From the NCBI GenBank assembly GCA_039105265.1, contig JAPFFF010000001.1, forward strand, positions 7,688,001-7,752,000: a DNA stretch of 64,000 nt, read 5' to 3'. Shown here in pieces: positions 1 through 8,784 of this stretch (positions are counted from its first letter, which is position 1; every line of letters begins with the position of its first letter). Origin of the DNA: Tritrichomonas musculus. Taxonomy: Eukaryota; Parabasalia; Tritrichomonadida; Tritrichomonadidae. The translations under genes and the position numbers were made by a program. The notes below the pieces were generated by a model. It saw nothing but the letters and a program-made list of their open reading frames with translations, was not told where the DNA came from and ran no database searches.

Positions 1-606
1 TCTTCCGAAAGTTAAATGTCCCCACCAGATCTTTTGTGGAGCATATGGAAGTGAAAATTCAAGCTTGCTTGGATCCACTTTTGTTTCATCATTTAAACCA
101 GTAAATGCATCAAGGCCTGATCCAAACTGGCTCCAGTCTGTTCTATTCTCGAAGAATGTAGCATAACTTGAATTGATAAATATTACTTTTCGATCTTTAA
201 GTGGGGTCGTGTCTTGATGATCATATAAGGACCATACAACATTGCCTAAATCGTCGATTTCAATATCATCATTACTTTCAACAGCCTTATTTTCAATAAT
301 TGTTTGAATCAAAAATTGTGAAAACTTTTGGCAAAAAGAATTAATATCCATATTTTGGTTTTCTAAAGGAAATGAAATAAAATCTTTAATCATTGTTGTT
401 GATAAATAATCATAATTGCCTGCAAGTCGTGAAATAAGTTTGTCGAGCTCAGAAAGATCTTTCTGATCAATTGATGATTTAGAAAACTTCCAATTAAATG
501 GAATGTCGCCAGTAAGTGATTGGAATGCCGTTTTTAGATATGATTTGCTTCCATAAGCTAAAGCAGCAGAAGCTAATGATGGAAAATCAAAAAAATTACC
601 TATCAT
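1..606 (-). CDS. Unknown protein, truncated by the left window edge
   Basis: An open frame of 202 codons runs from an ATG at 604-606 down to base 1 without a stop, so the gene continues beyond the window. The protein begins MIGNFFDFPSLASAALAYGS and ends in an aromatic stretch (KIWWGHLTFGR). I recognise no domain and see no signal peptide or membrane segment. Codon choice matches the cellular genes to the right, which supports a real gene. Only 74 bp separates its start from the divergent gene at 681, so the two probably share a promoter region. Function unknown. Confidence 0.75.
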   Translation of the reverse strand, partial: MIGNFFDFPSLASAALAYGSKSYLKTAFQSLTGDIPFNWKFSKSSIDQKDLSELDKLISRLAGNYDYLSTTMIKDFISFPLENQNMDINSFCQKFSQFLIQTIIENKAVESNDDIEIDDLGNVVWSLYDHQDTTPLKDRKVIFINSSYATFFENRTDWSQFGSGLDAFTGLNDETKVDPSKLEFSLPYAPQKIWWGHLTFGR

Positions 607-680
607 TATAAATTGAATTTGACTTCTATCGTATATAAATAAATAAAATTCGACCAAATATATTCATAAAATAGAAGTTT

Positions 681-1190
681 ATGAATTCCATTTCTAGAGA
701 GGCAGAGGAAGAAGAAGAAGAAGAAGAAAAAAAATCAACTAAAGAAAAGGAAAATATTTTAGATTTTGAAACATATATGGCTTTAGATAATCAACTTGGT
801 TTTAAAGTAATCAATCATAAAAGTATTAATATGATAATTCATTATTTATTTCAAGATAATTCCCAACCACCAAATTTAGTATGGGTATCTGCAGAAGATG
901 AGCTTTCAGAAGAGCAAAGAAAAGCAATTTCTCTTTATTGGGTAATGATTTCAGATATTGAGAAATGCGGCCTTCCCAAAAGACCAATGGAACAAGTTAA
1001 AATTGTTAATATGATTGAAACTGTATCAGCAGAAGGGAAAAAAAAAATGTACTATGGAGTAACCACTCCTAATTTGCCTCTTGAATTTTTCAATAATCGT
1101 GATTTTTGTTGCGGATTAACAGGAGAAGAGCCGTTATCATTACCCATTGACTATTTAGAAGCTAAAATAATTGCAAAGAATATGGTCTAA
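681..1190 (+). CDS. Small unknown protein with acidic N-terminus
   Basis: The 169-aa frame starts with a Glu run (residues 8-16) and a Lys-rich stretch, then continues as an ordinary globular-looking sequence with no repeats. A TCATAA box at about 662, some 15-20 bp before the ATG, fits the trichomonad initiator consensus (TCA-Py-T/A; family knowledge). The gene diverges from the one ending at 606. No motif was recognised, including no zinc ligands, nucleotide-binding loop or membrane segment. Its good length and normal composition make it a likely real gene of unknown function. Confidence 0.65.
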   Translation: MNSISREAEEEEEEEEKKSTKEKENILDFETYMALDNQLGFKVINHKSINMIIHYLFQDNSQPPNLVWVSAEDELSEEQRKAISLYWVMISDIEKCGLPKRPMEQVKIVNMIETVSAEGKKKMYYGVTTPNLPLEFFNNRDFCCGLTGEEPLSLPIDYLEAKIIAKNMV

Positions 1191-1413
1191 TTTCCAACAT
1201 ACTTTCAACTGTTCTTTGATGTTTTTAACTTAAATATTATTAATAAATCTATTAAAGAACGATATATTATTTGTTGACTAATAAAAAAAAAAAATACTAA
1301 TTAAAAAAAATATTTAATTTTTTTTTTAATATAAACAAATAAATATATATGTACAAATACGTATAACATTTAAATTCAAGAAATGGCAATGGAGAAATTA
1401 ATCTTTGGCATTT

Positions 1414-4400
1414 CTAATCATTGTTTCGATGTCTGCCTCCTCTTGATGATCTAGTCTTTGATTTAACTTCTTGTCTAACTTTGTATCTATTAACAGCATC
1501 ATCATCTTCCAAAATAACAAATGGCATAGGTGGTACAGAATCATCATAAAATGAGCTAAGAAGTGTTAAGCACATTGGTGAGTCAAATTGAGAATTTGAA
1601 GAAGCGTTTGTATTTGAAGAAGTAGAGTAATAAGATGAGGTAGCATTTGTATTGGAGATAGATTTTCTTCCATTTTGAGAAGAATTATATTGCGAATTTG
1701 ATAATGATGAATGATCAATTGATCTTCTTCTTCCTCCTCTACTTGAACTTCTTGTTGTATATCTGCTACTTATTCCATTACTTGAAGAAGATATATAAGA
1801 TGAGCTTGATGATTTCTGATTAATCTCATTTTTATTATCATCAGATTTACTTGAAGATGATTTTGAATTTAAAAAGTTACCTTTTCCTCTCTTTTTATCT
1901 TTCCACTCAATTTTATTAACAGGAAAAGGAATCTCGCCATCGAAAGGAAGGAATAATTCTCCATCAGCTTGTATAGCAGGGCCTCTTCTAGATTTTTCTT
2001 CAGACAAAGCTCCTTTCATTCTTGTCGCAAACAAGCCAATTCGAGGTTCGCCTTTAATGCGAATTAATTTCACAATACAATTGAAATGAAAGCTTCTACG
2101 AATCAAAGGCGCAAAAGTAAATGTAGTGCCTTCAGTATCAATAATTATATCGTTGTCAGTTACAATTAAGCAAGAAAGAGGGATTCCATTTTCAGCTTTA
2201 ACTTCATCAGTGTGCATTAAAAATCCAGGAAGGTCAGCAATAAAAGCGCCTTCTTCAAGAGCAACTGGAGAATGAATTCTTCCATCCTTGCAATAAATTT
2301 TGACAGGAGTTTGTTGTTTTTCAAGGCGAGGCCATGATTCATTTTTTTCCAAAAATTCTGTTATTGACTCACTATGTGAAAAACCTTTAGTTAATCGACC
2401 ACTTGATCTTCCTGAGCGAGAAGATACGTAAGGCTTATATAAAAGATGAGTAGCAAGTGTATCTAATGCATTCAATAGCACCGACCGTTTACAATTTAAT
2501 ATGTTACATAAAGTCTCATTAAAAACGCGCCAAAATTCATGAGCTCTATCAAACAAATAAGGAGCAAAACGATGGAAATATTTCGCTACAAAAGGTCGAA
2601 AACTAATTTCTGGTTTTTGTAAATCTTCAGTAATCATAATTTTAAAATTGCCATCAGGAATAGAATTAATAATATTTGATCTTTTTTCTTCATCAACTAA
2701 AATTTCTTCGTCACAAACATCATCGTCATCATCTGTAAAATCTACTTCCTTTATATCATATGTTCCACCACCGCAAAACGAGCAAACAAAATTTTCTGGA
2801 TTAATTCCAAAATCAAGATTTTCGCATTGTTTATGAACCCACATTTGGCATTTCGTGCATTGAATAATTGGGACCGAATATTTCATCGATTCCCCGCATT
2901 TACAACGTATTTTTCTCTTCAAACAAAATGGGCAAAAATATGGCTCTCCTTTCGTTTCTCTTGCAACATTTACACAAAGTCCATGAAGCCAAAAGTCGCA
3001 CATATCGCACTGAACAAGAAGTGAATCAATATGACCTTCCCCGCAAACGCAACGAACGCCATATTCGCCTGTTTCTTTGTCATTATAATAAGTTGGTTCT
3101 GGAGGTTTCATATCGTTGTTGTCTGAATCATTGTTTGGAGCTGGAACAGTTGTACTTTGTAACGGTTTTCTTGAGACAATAGGTTGTGGTAAGGGTTGAT
3201 TTTGAATTATGCCTTTTTTGTTTTTGTTTTGTAGATCTGATGATGGCGGAACCATTTGAACGCTGATTGTTGGCGGTTGTGATTGAGGTGGTTGTGTTGA
3301 TTGTGTTGGTGGTATTGCAACGCCTATTTGAGTGACAGTCGATAATTGATTGATATGAGGTCTCTGTTGTTTAAGTTGTGTCATTTGAGGGATGGGATGT
3401 TGCATTTGTATCATTTGTGGCATTTGGTGGCCAGGAACTGTAATTTGCTCTAAATTGTTTATTTGCTGTAATTGACGAGCTCCCATATGCATATGATGGT
3501 TATGGAGTTGTATTTGTGGTATCCCTTGAGGATTTGGTATCTGTTGTTGTGGTTGAGGAGGTTGTTGGGGAGGTTGTACAAATTGATAGAAATTTGGCAT
3601 TTGTGAATAATGATACATGCCAAAAACACCTTGTGGAGATTGAGGTGGTGGCGGTGGTTGAAAAGATTGTTGGTATTGTATATTTGATGCAGAAATCCTG
3701 GGAGTTGCGAAAGGAAGTGGTTGTTGTATATATGCGTTGGTACTGGTAGGAGATGGAAGAGGGTTTGGCTGAATAAATGAAGGTGATTCGATTTTTGTGT
3801 TTAATGTAGGTGAGCGCTGTTGTTGAGAGGGTTGATTGAGAGATTGAGAAGTAGTAGGTGGTGGAAGTTGAATCATTGGAATCGGTGGTGGAAGTAGTTT
3901 TCGTGGCTGATTCGAAATTGCTGGTGATGATGGTATTATTGGCTGTGGTTGCGTTGTGTTGGCAGCAATTGAAATTGAGCGCCGAGAAATAACTGGTGAT
4001 GGCTGCGATGGCTGCAATGGTTGTGATTGGTGCCTAATAATTGTTGTTCGGGTTACTTTAGCTTGGTTATTCGGATTATTGCTTGAAGTTGAATTGTTTG
4101 TTATAAGGCTTGCTACGGAAAAAACTGGTGCTGTTTCAGATCCATTAGTAGATGTATTGTTTGAATTTCGTATCGTTGAAGTTGCGTTACCCTCCTCATT
4201 AGGAGTAATAGTAGAAGCGCTGTTAGTATCGGATTTCGTATCATTTTGGTTTGTATTTATGGTGGAAGGCTGAGTAGTAGGTGATTTTATTTCATCTTTA
4301 TTTTCTTTTTGAAGGTTTGTTTCTTTCGATTCTGAAGTAGCTTTAGATGAGCCTTCTTTTGTCTCATTTTGTAATCCTGAATCAGCATTTGAAGGAGAAG

Positions 4401-4467
4401 TGACGACGTCGAGGAGTCTCGGCGCCGTAGATGAAGCGAGATTATCTTGGTTGGCGTCAAGACTCAT
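1414..4467 (-). CDS. PHD-finger protein with degenerate SET-like domain
   Basis: The 1017-aa protein has a Ser/Thr/Asn/Pro/Gln-rich disordered N-terminal half (residues 1-455). Next comes a complete C4HC3 PHD finger (about 466-515: CVC, CDMC, H, C, CPFC) and directly after it a second zinc finger (about 518-562: CKC, CTKC, HKQC, CSFC). An acidic linker (DDDDD) leads to a region at about 725-880 that resembles the SET fold of the Set3/KMT2E/UpSET type (LEEGAFIADLPGFL; GLFATRMKGAL). The Asn-His and Tyr catalytic motifs of active SET methyltransferases are not visible. The tail is Ser/Arg-rich. By analogy with PHD-SET proteins it would be a nuclear chromatin reader or scaffold; this is inference. 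An initiator-like TCACT lies about 25 bp before the ATG. Confidence 0.8.
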   Translation of the reverse strand: MSLDANQDNLASSTAPRLLDVVTSPSNADSGLQNETKEGSSKATSESKETNLQKENKDEIKSPTTQPSTINTNQNDTKSDTNSASTITPNEEGNATSTIRNSNNTSTNGSETAPVFSVASLITNNSTSSNNPNNQAKVTRTTIIRHQSQPLQPSQPSPVISRRSISIAANTTQPQPIIPSSPAISNQPRKLLPPPIPMIQLPPPTTSQSLNQPSQQQRSPTLNTKIESPSFIQPNPLPSPTSTNAYIQQPLPFATPRISASNIQYQQSFQPPPPPQSPQGVFGMYHYSQMPNFYQFVQPPQQPPQPQQQIPNPQGIPQIQLHNHHMHMGARQLQQINNLEQITVPGHQMPQMIQMQHPIPQMTQLKQQRPHINQLSTVTQIGVAIPPTQSTQPPQSQPPTISVQMVPPSSDLQNKNKKGIIQNQPLPQPIVSRKPLQSTTVPAPNNDSDNNDMKPPEPTYYNDKETGEYGVRCVCGEGHIDSLLVQCDMCDFWLHGLCVNVARETKGEPYFCPFCLKRKIRCKCGESMKYSVPIIQCTKCQMWVHKQCENLDFGINPENFVCSFCGGGTYDIKEVDFTDDDDDVCDEEILVDEEKRSNIINSIPDGNFKIMITEDLQKPEISFRPFVAKYFHRFAPYLFDRAHEFWRVFNETLCNILNCKRSVLLNALDTLATHLLYKPYVSSRSGRSSGRLTKGFSHSESITEFLEKNESWPRLEKQQTPVKIYCKDGRIHSPVALEEGAFIADLPGFLMHTDEVKAENGIPLSCLIVTDNDIIIDTEGTTFTFAPLIRRSFHFNCIVKLIRIKGEPRIGLFATRMKGALSEEKSRRGPAIQADGELFLPFDGEIPFPVNKIEWKDKKRGKGNFLNSKSSSSKSDDNKNEINQKSSSSSYISSSSNGISSRYTTRSSSRGGRRRSIDHSSLSNSQYNSSQNGRKSISNTNATSSYYSTSSNTNASSNSQFDSPMCLTLLSSFYDDSVPPMPFVILEDDDAVNRYKVRQEVKSKTRSSRGGRHRNND

Positions 4468-5521
4468 TTGATTAAATTCAAATATAAGAGTGAAAATATT
4501 TGAATAATAAAGAATTTAAAAAATCTATAAATTGTATGTTTTTGAATAAATATTACCTCTTAATATAAAAAAATTCTTAATAGAATTTTCAGTTCTTTCA
4601 TAAAATTGATAACTTTGAAATAAAGATGTAAGCACTTCACTTCATTTTTATAAAATCAGTAATTTTGCTAATTGTATCTAATTTTAAAGCAAACAAAATT
4701 TCCATTTATATTAATTTATCTATTATAAAGCAGCAACAAAGGATATTTTAAGGAAATGCCTTTAACTCTCTTTTAAATAAATGATATTTTTTTGAATTTT
4801 AAAAAAATAAGAATTTATTTATCTAAAATTAAATATTATGTAAGATGCATATCATAAATCTCCATTTTGATAAAATGAAAATGAAAGAATACATCAACGG
4901 CAAATGATGTATTATTTGTATATAAAATGATCGTTGTGGTTTATTCTATTCGAAACCGTTTACATTTTTTTTATGACTGCCTCATTTGACCCATTGCATT
5001 CGGATATCTTTTTTTTTTTTCTCGAAAAAGTAAATGTCATTATAAGTTTGTATGAAATATTAAATATTCTTTTTGATTATTTAGAAATAAATAAAGACAG
5101 TTTCCCTCTCAGTTTTGAATATTCTAATTGTACTAAAAATGAAATTAAAGAATGATTACATTTTTCAAAAAGTGTTCAAAATGGTTTGGAAGAATGGAAA
5201 GTTTAACTATGTATATTTTTCTATTTCATCGTATTGAATACTTTTAATTTTTTGTGAATTCGAAACATTAGTATATAAAATGGTAATAGCATTAGAAACG
5301 TAATATTAATAAATTGCAAAATATAAACTTAAATTTACAATAATTATTAATTGCAATCCTAATTAATTAAAATTAGTATTAATATTGGATGGGATTAACT
5401 GTATAATAAATATTAAGGTAAATAAATTAAATATTAATCAAAGAATCAAAAAAAAAAAAAAAAAATAAAAAAGGTGCATGTAATATAAATATTTATTCAA
5501 ACAATAATAAAAGCAACAAAG
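4468..5521. other. Intergenic, no gene supported
   Basis: AT-rich spacer between a promoter on its left (gene ending at 4467) and the 3' end of the gene starting at 5522. It contains an AACCGTTTACATTTTTT motif at about 4956 that recurs near 60,690, an A-run near 5449-5465, and only short chance reading frames (for example 4934-5155). Confidence 0.6.
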
Positions 5522-8470
5522 CTAATCATTAGATTCAACTTTTTCCAAGTTTTTGAGAAACTCTTGAACTTTTTGGTTTTCATTTTCGCTAACAAAAACC
5601 TCTGTAACATCTTTATCAAGATTCATTTCCTTAAAAAGTCTTGCGCATCGAGGATAAAAGCTTAAAGTATATAGGCAGGTAAAAGCATTATGTGCAATAT
5701 TTGCATTATTACACCAAATAAAATTCTTCAAATGGTCAGAAAATTTCAAATACTCCGCAGATTCAGAAACTGCAGCCAAGTACGATATAATATTCAAAAT
5801 ACTTATTGTTACATTATCATCTCTATAAGTTGAGAAAGAATTCAAAAGATGATTGAAAAAATTGCGTTCAATTAAATTTGAAATTATTTTCTTTTCCAAA
5901 CTCAATCTTTTTAAAATTGATCTAAGTGCAATTACACACATAGGATCTTTTGATTTGATCAAATATGTGAAAAATTCTGCTAATACATCAATTGTCGAAA
6001 TAGCATCTCTAAGAGATGCGTGAGTCATCACAGTTAAGAAAACTTTTAACGTATCTTGAATTGTTGGAAGTTTTTTAGTTAACCAAATTGGTTTACTCAA
6101 TAAAAACTTCGCTGCTTCTATATTTTTTGCGAACTTCAAAAGAACAATTGTTGCTTCATTATGAGATTCAGATATTTTCAACAAAGGAAGAATAACTTCA
6201 CTCAAAGAAAATGATCGTCTGAATGATTTATTTTGTAAAGCAGAATGAGGAACCAAATCAGAATCTTTCATTCTTAACATGACAGAAATGGCTTGAAATG
6301 ATAAATCATCATCAATTAAGTCTTGAACCATGATTTCCATTGGAATTTTAAATAATTTATCATAAAGAGCGCAAATTGCTCTATAAGTAGCAAACACTGC
6401 ATTTTTATCTGTGGAATTCAAAAAGTGAATCAAAACTGGCCTGGTTCTTCCCATTCTTGCCTGATGAAAAGATGTAAAATTAAAGTTTAGAAAGAAAAGA
6501 AGGGTAATATAATCACAGCCAACATTTGATCGATAATAAAGATTTTCATAATCAAAAAGAAGATCAAGAAGTGGCCAAGGTTGCTCCATCTTATTGAACG
6601 ATTTTGCAAATATTGAAAGTAAAGTCAATGATTTCTCTGGATTTTTCACTATTAATAGGGACATTTTATGTGTAAAATCATTTTGGAATATTAGAGAATT
6701 GTAATCAAATAGAGAATATAGTATCTCAAAAGTATTTTCTATCAATTGTGGATCATCTATTGGTAAAAATAAATGAATATTCAAACTGGTAAATGATTTG
6801 ATAGCCTCTTGATCTTTAAATAACTTTTGAATGGTATCACAAATTGAGAAGATAACTTGTTGTGGGCAATCAGATGAAAAATGTTTCGAAATGATTTTGA
6901 AAAATTGCCGGTATTGCGATGGATGAATTTTATTAGGTAATTCGTGCAATGAGCTGAAAAAATCGGAATTACGATAATTTTGAAATACTTGTAAATCTAT
7001 GTTTCGATTCATTTTTATTCTTTCTGATGTTTGTTTCTTCTTATGTTTTCTTTTTGGAGAATCATTTGTAATATCACGATTTCGAGTTTTTGTTAATGGT
7101 TTGACTGTAGAACTCGATTCATCTGATGATTCTGATTTATCATCATTCTCTGATGATTTAGCCGTTGAGAATGAATTATCATTATCAGATGAAGAATCAT
7201 ATAATGCTTTTAGTTTGTTATTCTTTAGCGAACTAGTAAAATAATGAGCTTTTTCTCGTGAAACTGAGTTATGTCTTCTTTTTGTTGAAACTTTTGGTGA
7301 TAACAGAATTTGATTGTTATTTTTTTGGTTGTCGTCAATATGTTTGAAATCATTTCTGCTAACGCTTCTATGACGATGGTGATGATTATCGTATCGGCTT
7401 GGTGTCATTGTGTGTAGTTCATAATTATTGGAAATTGGTGGTGTTCTCCTAGGACGAGGAGTCAATGAGTGATTTGAAACGGGGCTTCTACTTCTAGATG
7501 GCGAGTATGGTTGAAAATCCTCTTCTATACTTTTATTTGTTATTGTTTTTTGATATCTCTTAATTCTCCTTGATAGCGCATCAACGACTTTAGCATCTGT
7601 ATGTGAAAAATGAACCTCGCCACTTTCAAAATAGTCATAAATCTCACTAAAAGTTGGCCTTTTCTCTGGGATTGGCGACCAACAAGATTTTATCAACTTT
7701 GCTAGACTTAATGGAGTTCCTTTTGGAATTGTTGGACGTTTGTTTTCAACGCTGACCAATTCTATTGCCCTTTCATACGTCATTGAATCAAAAGAGTCTT
7801 TTTTAGTAAGAAGTTCATACAAAATTAAACCATAATTAAAAACGTCAGCCTTATATAAATCACTATTTCTGTCATATCTATAACTGTCATCAGTACCTAT
7901 ATTATATTTTGCTCTAGAAACCTTGATGGTAAGTTCTGGTGCCCTCCATTTCAAGGGTTCGCTAAGTGTGTTAAAATGGCATATCTTTGGTAAAAATTCT
8001 GATGTTAAAAAAATATTTGCAGTGCATAGATATGGTTCTATCATTTTTGCTTCGTGAATTTTCTCCATTCCATGTGCAATTCCCATAGCGATTGTTGATA
8101 AATGTGTACCTGTTAAAGGATAACTTTTCGTATAAATATGAAGAGCTTCATAAAGGCTTGAATTTTTAAGATATTCTGTATATATAAAAAAAGGATATTT
8201 AACTGTAAAGCCAACTAAAGATGCAACGAAAGGATCGTCAATTTCCGAAATTGTAATTACTTCTTGATAGTATCGATGGACTTCTAATTCATTATGCCGA
8301 TCAATTAAGAATTTTTTAGCCAGACAAATTCTTCCTGTACTTTTTTCATGTGTAATCCAAGTTTCGTATTCTTCATGATTTAATTCTTTAACAAATCTAT
8401 AGTTATCGCTGGAAACAACAAAAGATAATATTCGTTCTGGGACATTTAGACTAGAATTTCCCTCATTCAT
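5522..8470 (-). CDS. TKL-type pseudokinase with helical-repeat C-terminus
   Basis: Residues 15-285 of this 982-aa protein follow the protein-kinase fold: the beta-3 lysine (CLAKKF), an APE motif (RAPE), an ALPHA-F like DVFNYGLILYELLT and the C-lobe CW..P..RPTF signature typical of TKL kinases. Three catalytic motifs are lost. The Gly-rich loop is absent, HRD is replaced by EPY (IEPYLCTANIFL) and DFG by HFN (ICHFNTL). Residues 290-500 are Ser/Arg/Lys-rich and low complexity. Residues 510-970 are helical and Leu-rich, like ARM/HEAT repeats, an architecture known for trichomonad TKL-like proteins. It is probably a catalytically dead scaffold. ACTTTTTGATTA lies about 40 bp upstream of the start. 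Confidence 0.85.
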   Translation of the reverse strand: MNEGNSSLNVPERILSFVVSSDNYRFVKELNHEEYETWITHEKSTGRICLAKKFLIDRHNELEVHRYYQEVITISEIDDPFVASLVGFTVKYPFFIYTEYLKNSSLYEALHIYTKSYPLTGTHLSTIAMGIAHGMEKIHEAKMIEPYLCTANIFLTSEFLPKICHFNTLSEPLKWRAPELTIKVSRAKYNIGTDDSYRYDRNSDLYKADVFNYGLILYELLTKKDSFDSMTYERAIELVSVENKRPTIPKGTPLSLAKLIKSCWSPIPEKRPTFSEIYDYFESGEVHFSHTDAKVVDALSRRIKRYQKTITNKSIEEDFQPYSPSRSRSPVSNHSLTPRPRRTPPISNNYELHTMTPSRYDNHHHRHRSVSRNDFKHIDDNQKNNNQILLSPKVSTKRRHNSVSREKAHYFTSSLKNNKLKALYDSSSDNDNSFSTAKSSENDDKSESSDESSSTVKPLTKTRNRDITNDSPKRKHKKKQTSERIKMNRNIDLQVFQNYRNSDFFSSLHELPNKIHPSQYRQFFKIISKHFSSDCPQQVIFSICDTIQKLFKDQEAIKSFTSLNIHLFLPIDDPQLIENTFEILYSLFDYNSLIFQNDFTHKMSLLIVKNPEKSLTLLSIFAKSFNKMEQPWPLLDLLFDYENLYYRSNVGCDYITLLFFLNFNFTSFHQARMGRTRPVLIHFLNSTDKNAVFATYRAICALYDKLFKIPMEIMVQDLIDDDLSFQAISVMLRMKDSDLVPHSALQNKSFRRSFSLSEVILPLLKISESHNEATIVLLKFAKNIEAAKFLLSKPIWLTKKLPTIQDTLKVFLTVMTHASLRDAISTIDVLAEFFTYLIKSKDPMCVIALRSILKRLSLEKKIISNLIERNFFNHLLNSFSTYRDDNVTISILNIISYLAAVSESAEYLKFSDHLKNFIWCNNANIAHNAFTCLYTLSFYPRCARLFKEMNLDKDVTEVFVSENENQKVQEFLKNLEKVESND

Positions 8471-8784
8471 AAAAATCTTTAGAAATTTTATTAACGTATC
8501 TATTTAATCAAAAAGTTTCCTTCAGATTTTGAATGAATAAAAACAAATAAAAAATAAATAATCCGCTATCTCTTTAGTAAATAAAGAAATAAATGTGCTA
8601 TGTTGATAATTATAATATATGAAATGACGCATTAAAATAAAACAATAATATAATTAATATAAATAAAACATTAAAAGCAATAAAAATAAGATGATGAATA
8701 ATTACAAAACAAAAATACACTAAACAGAATCACTGCATTCAAAATAAAATGCAATATTGAATAAGAATGTAACTTTTTTCAATA

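Noticed and set aside
4934-5155. 73-codon plus-strand frame
   Set aside because: Phe/Leu/Ile-rich by AT content, with no homology signal and random position in a spacer.
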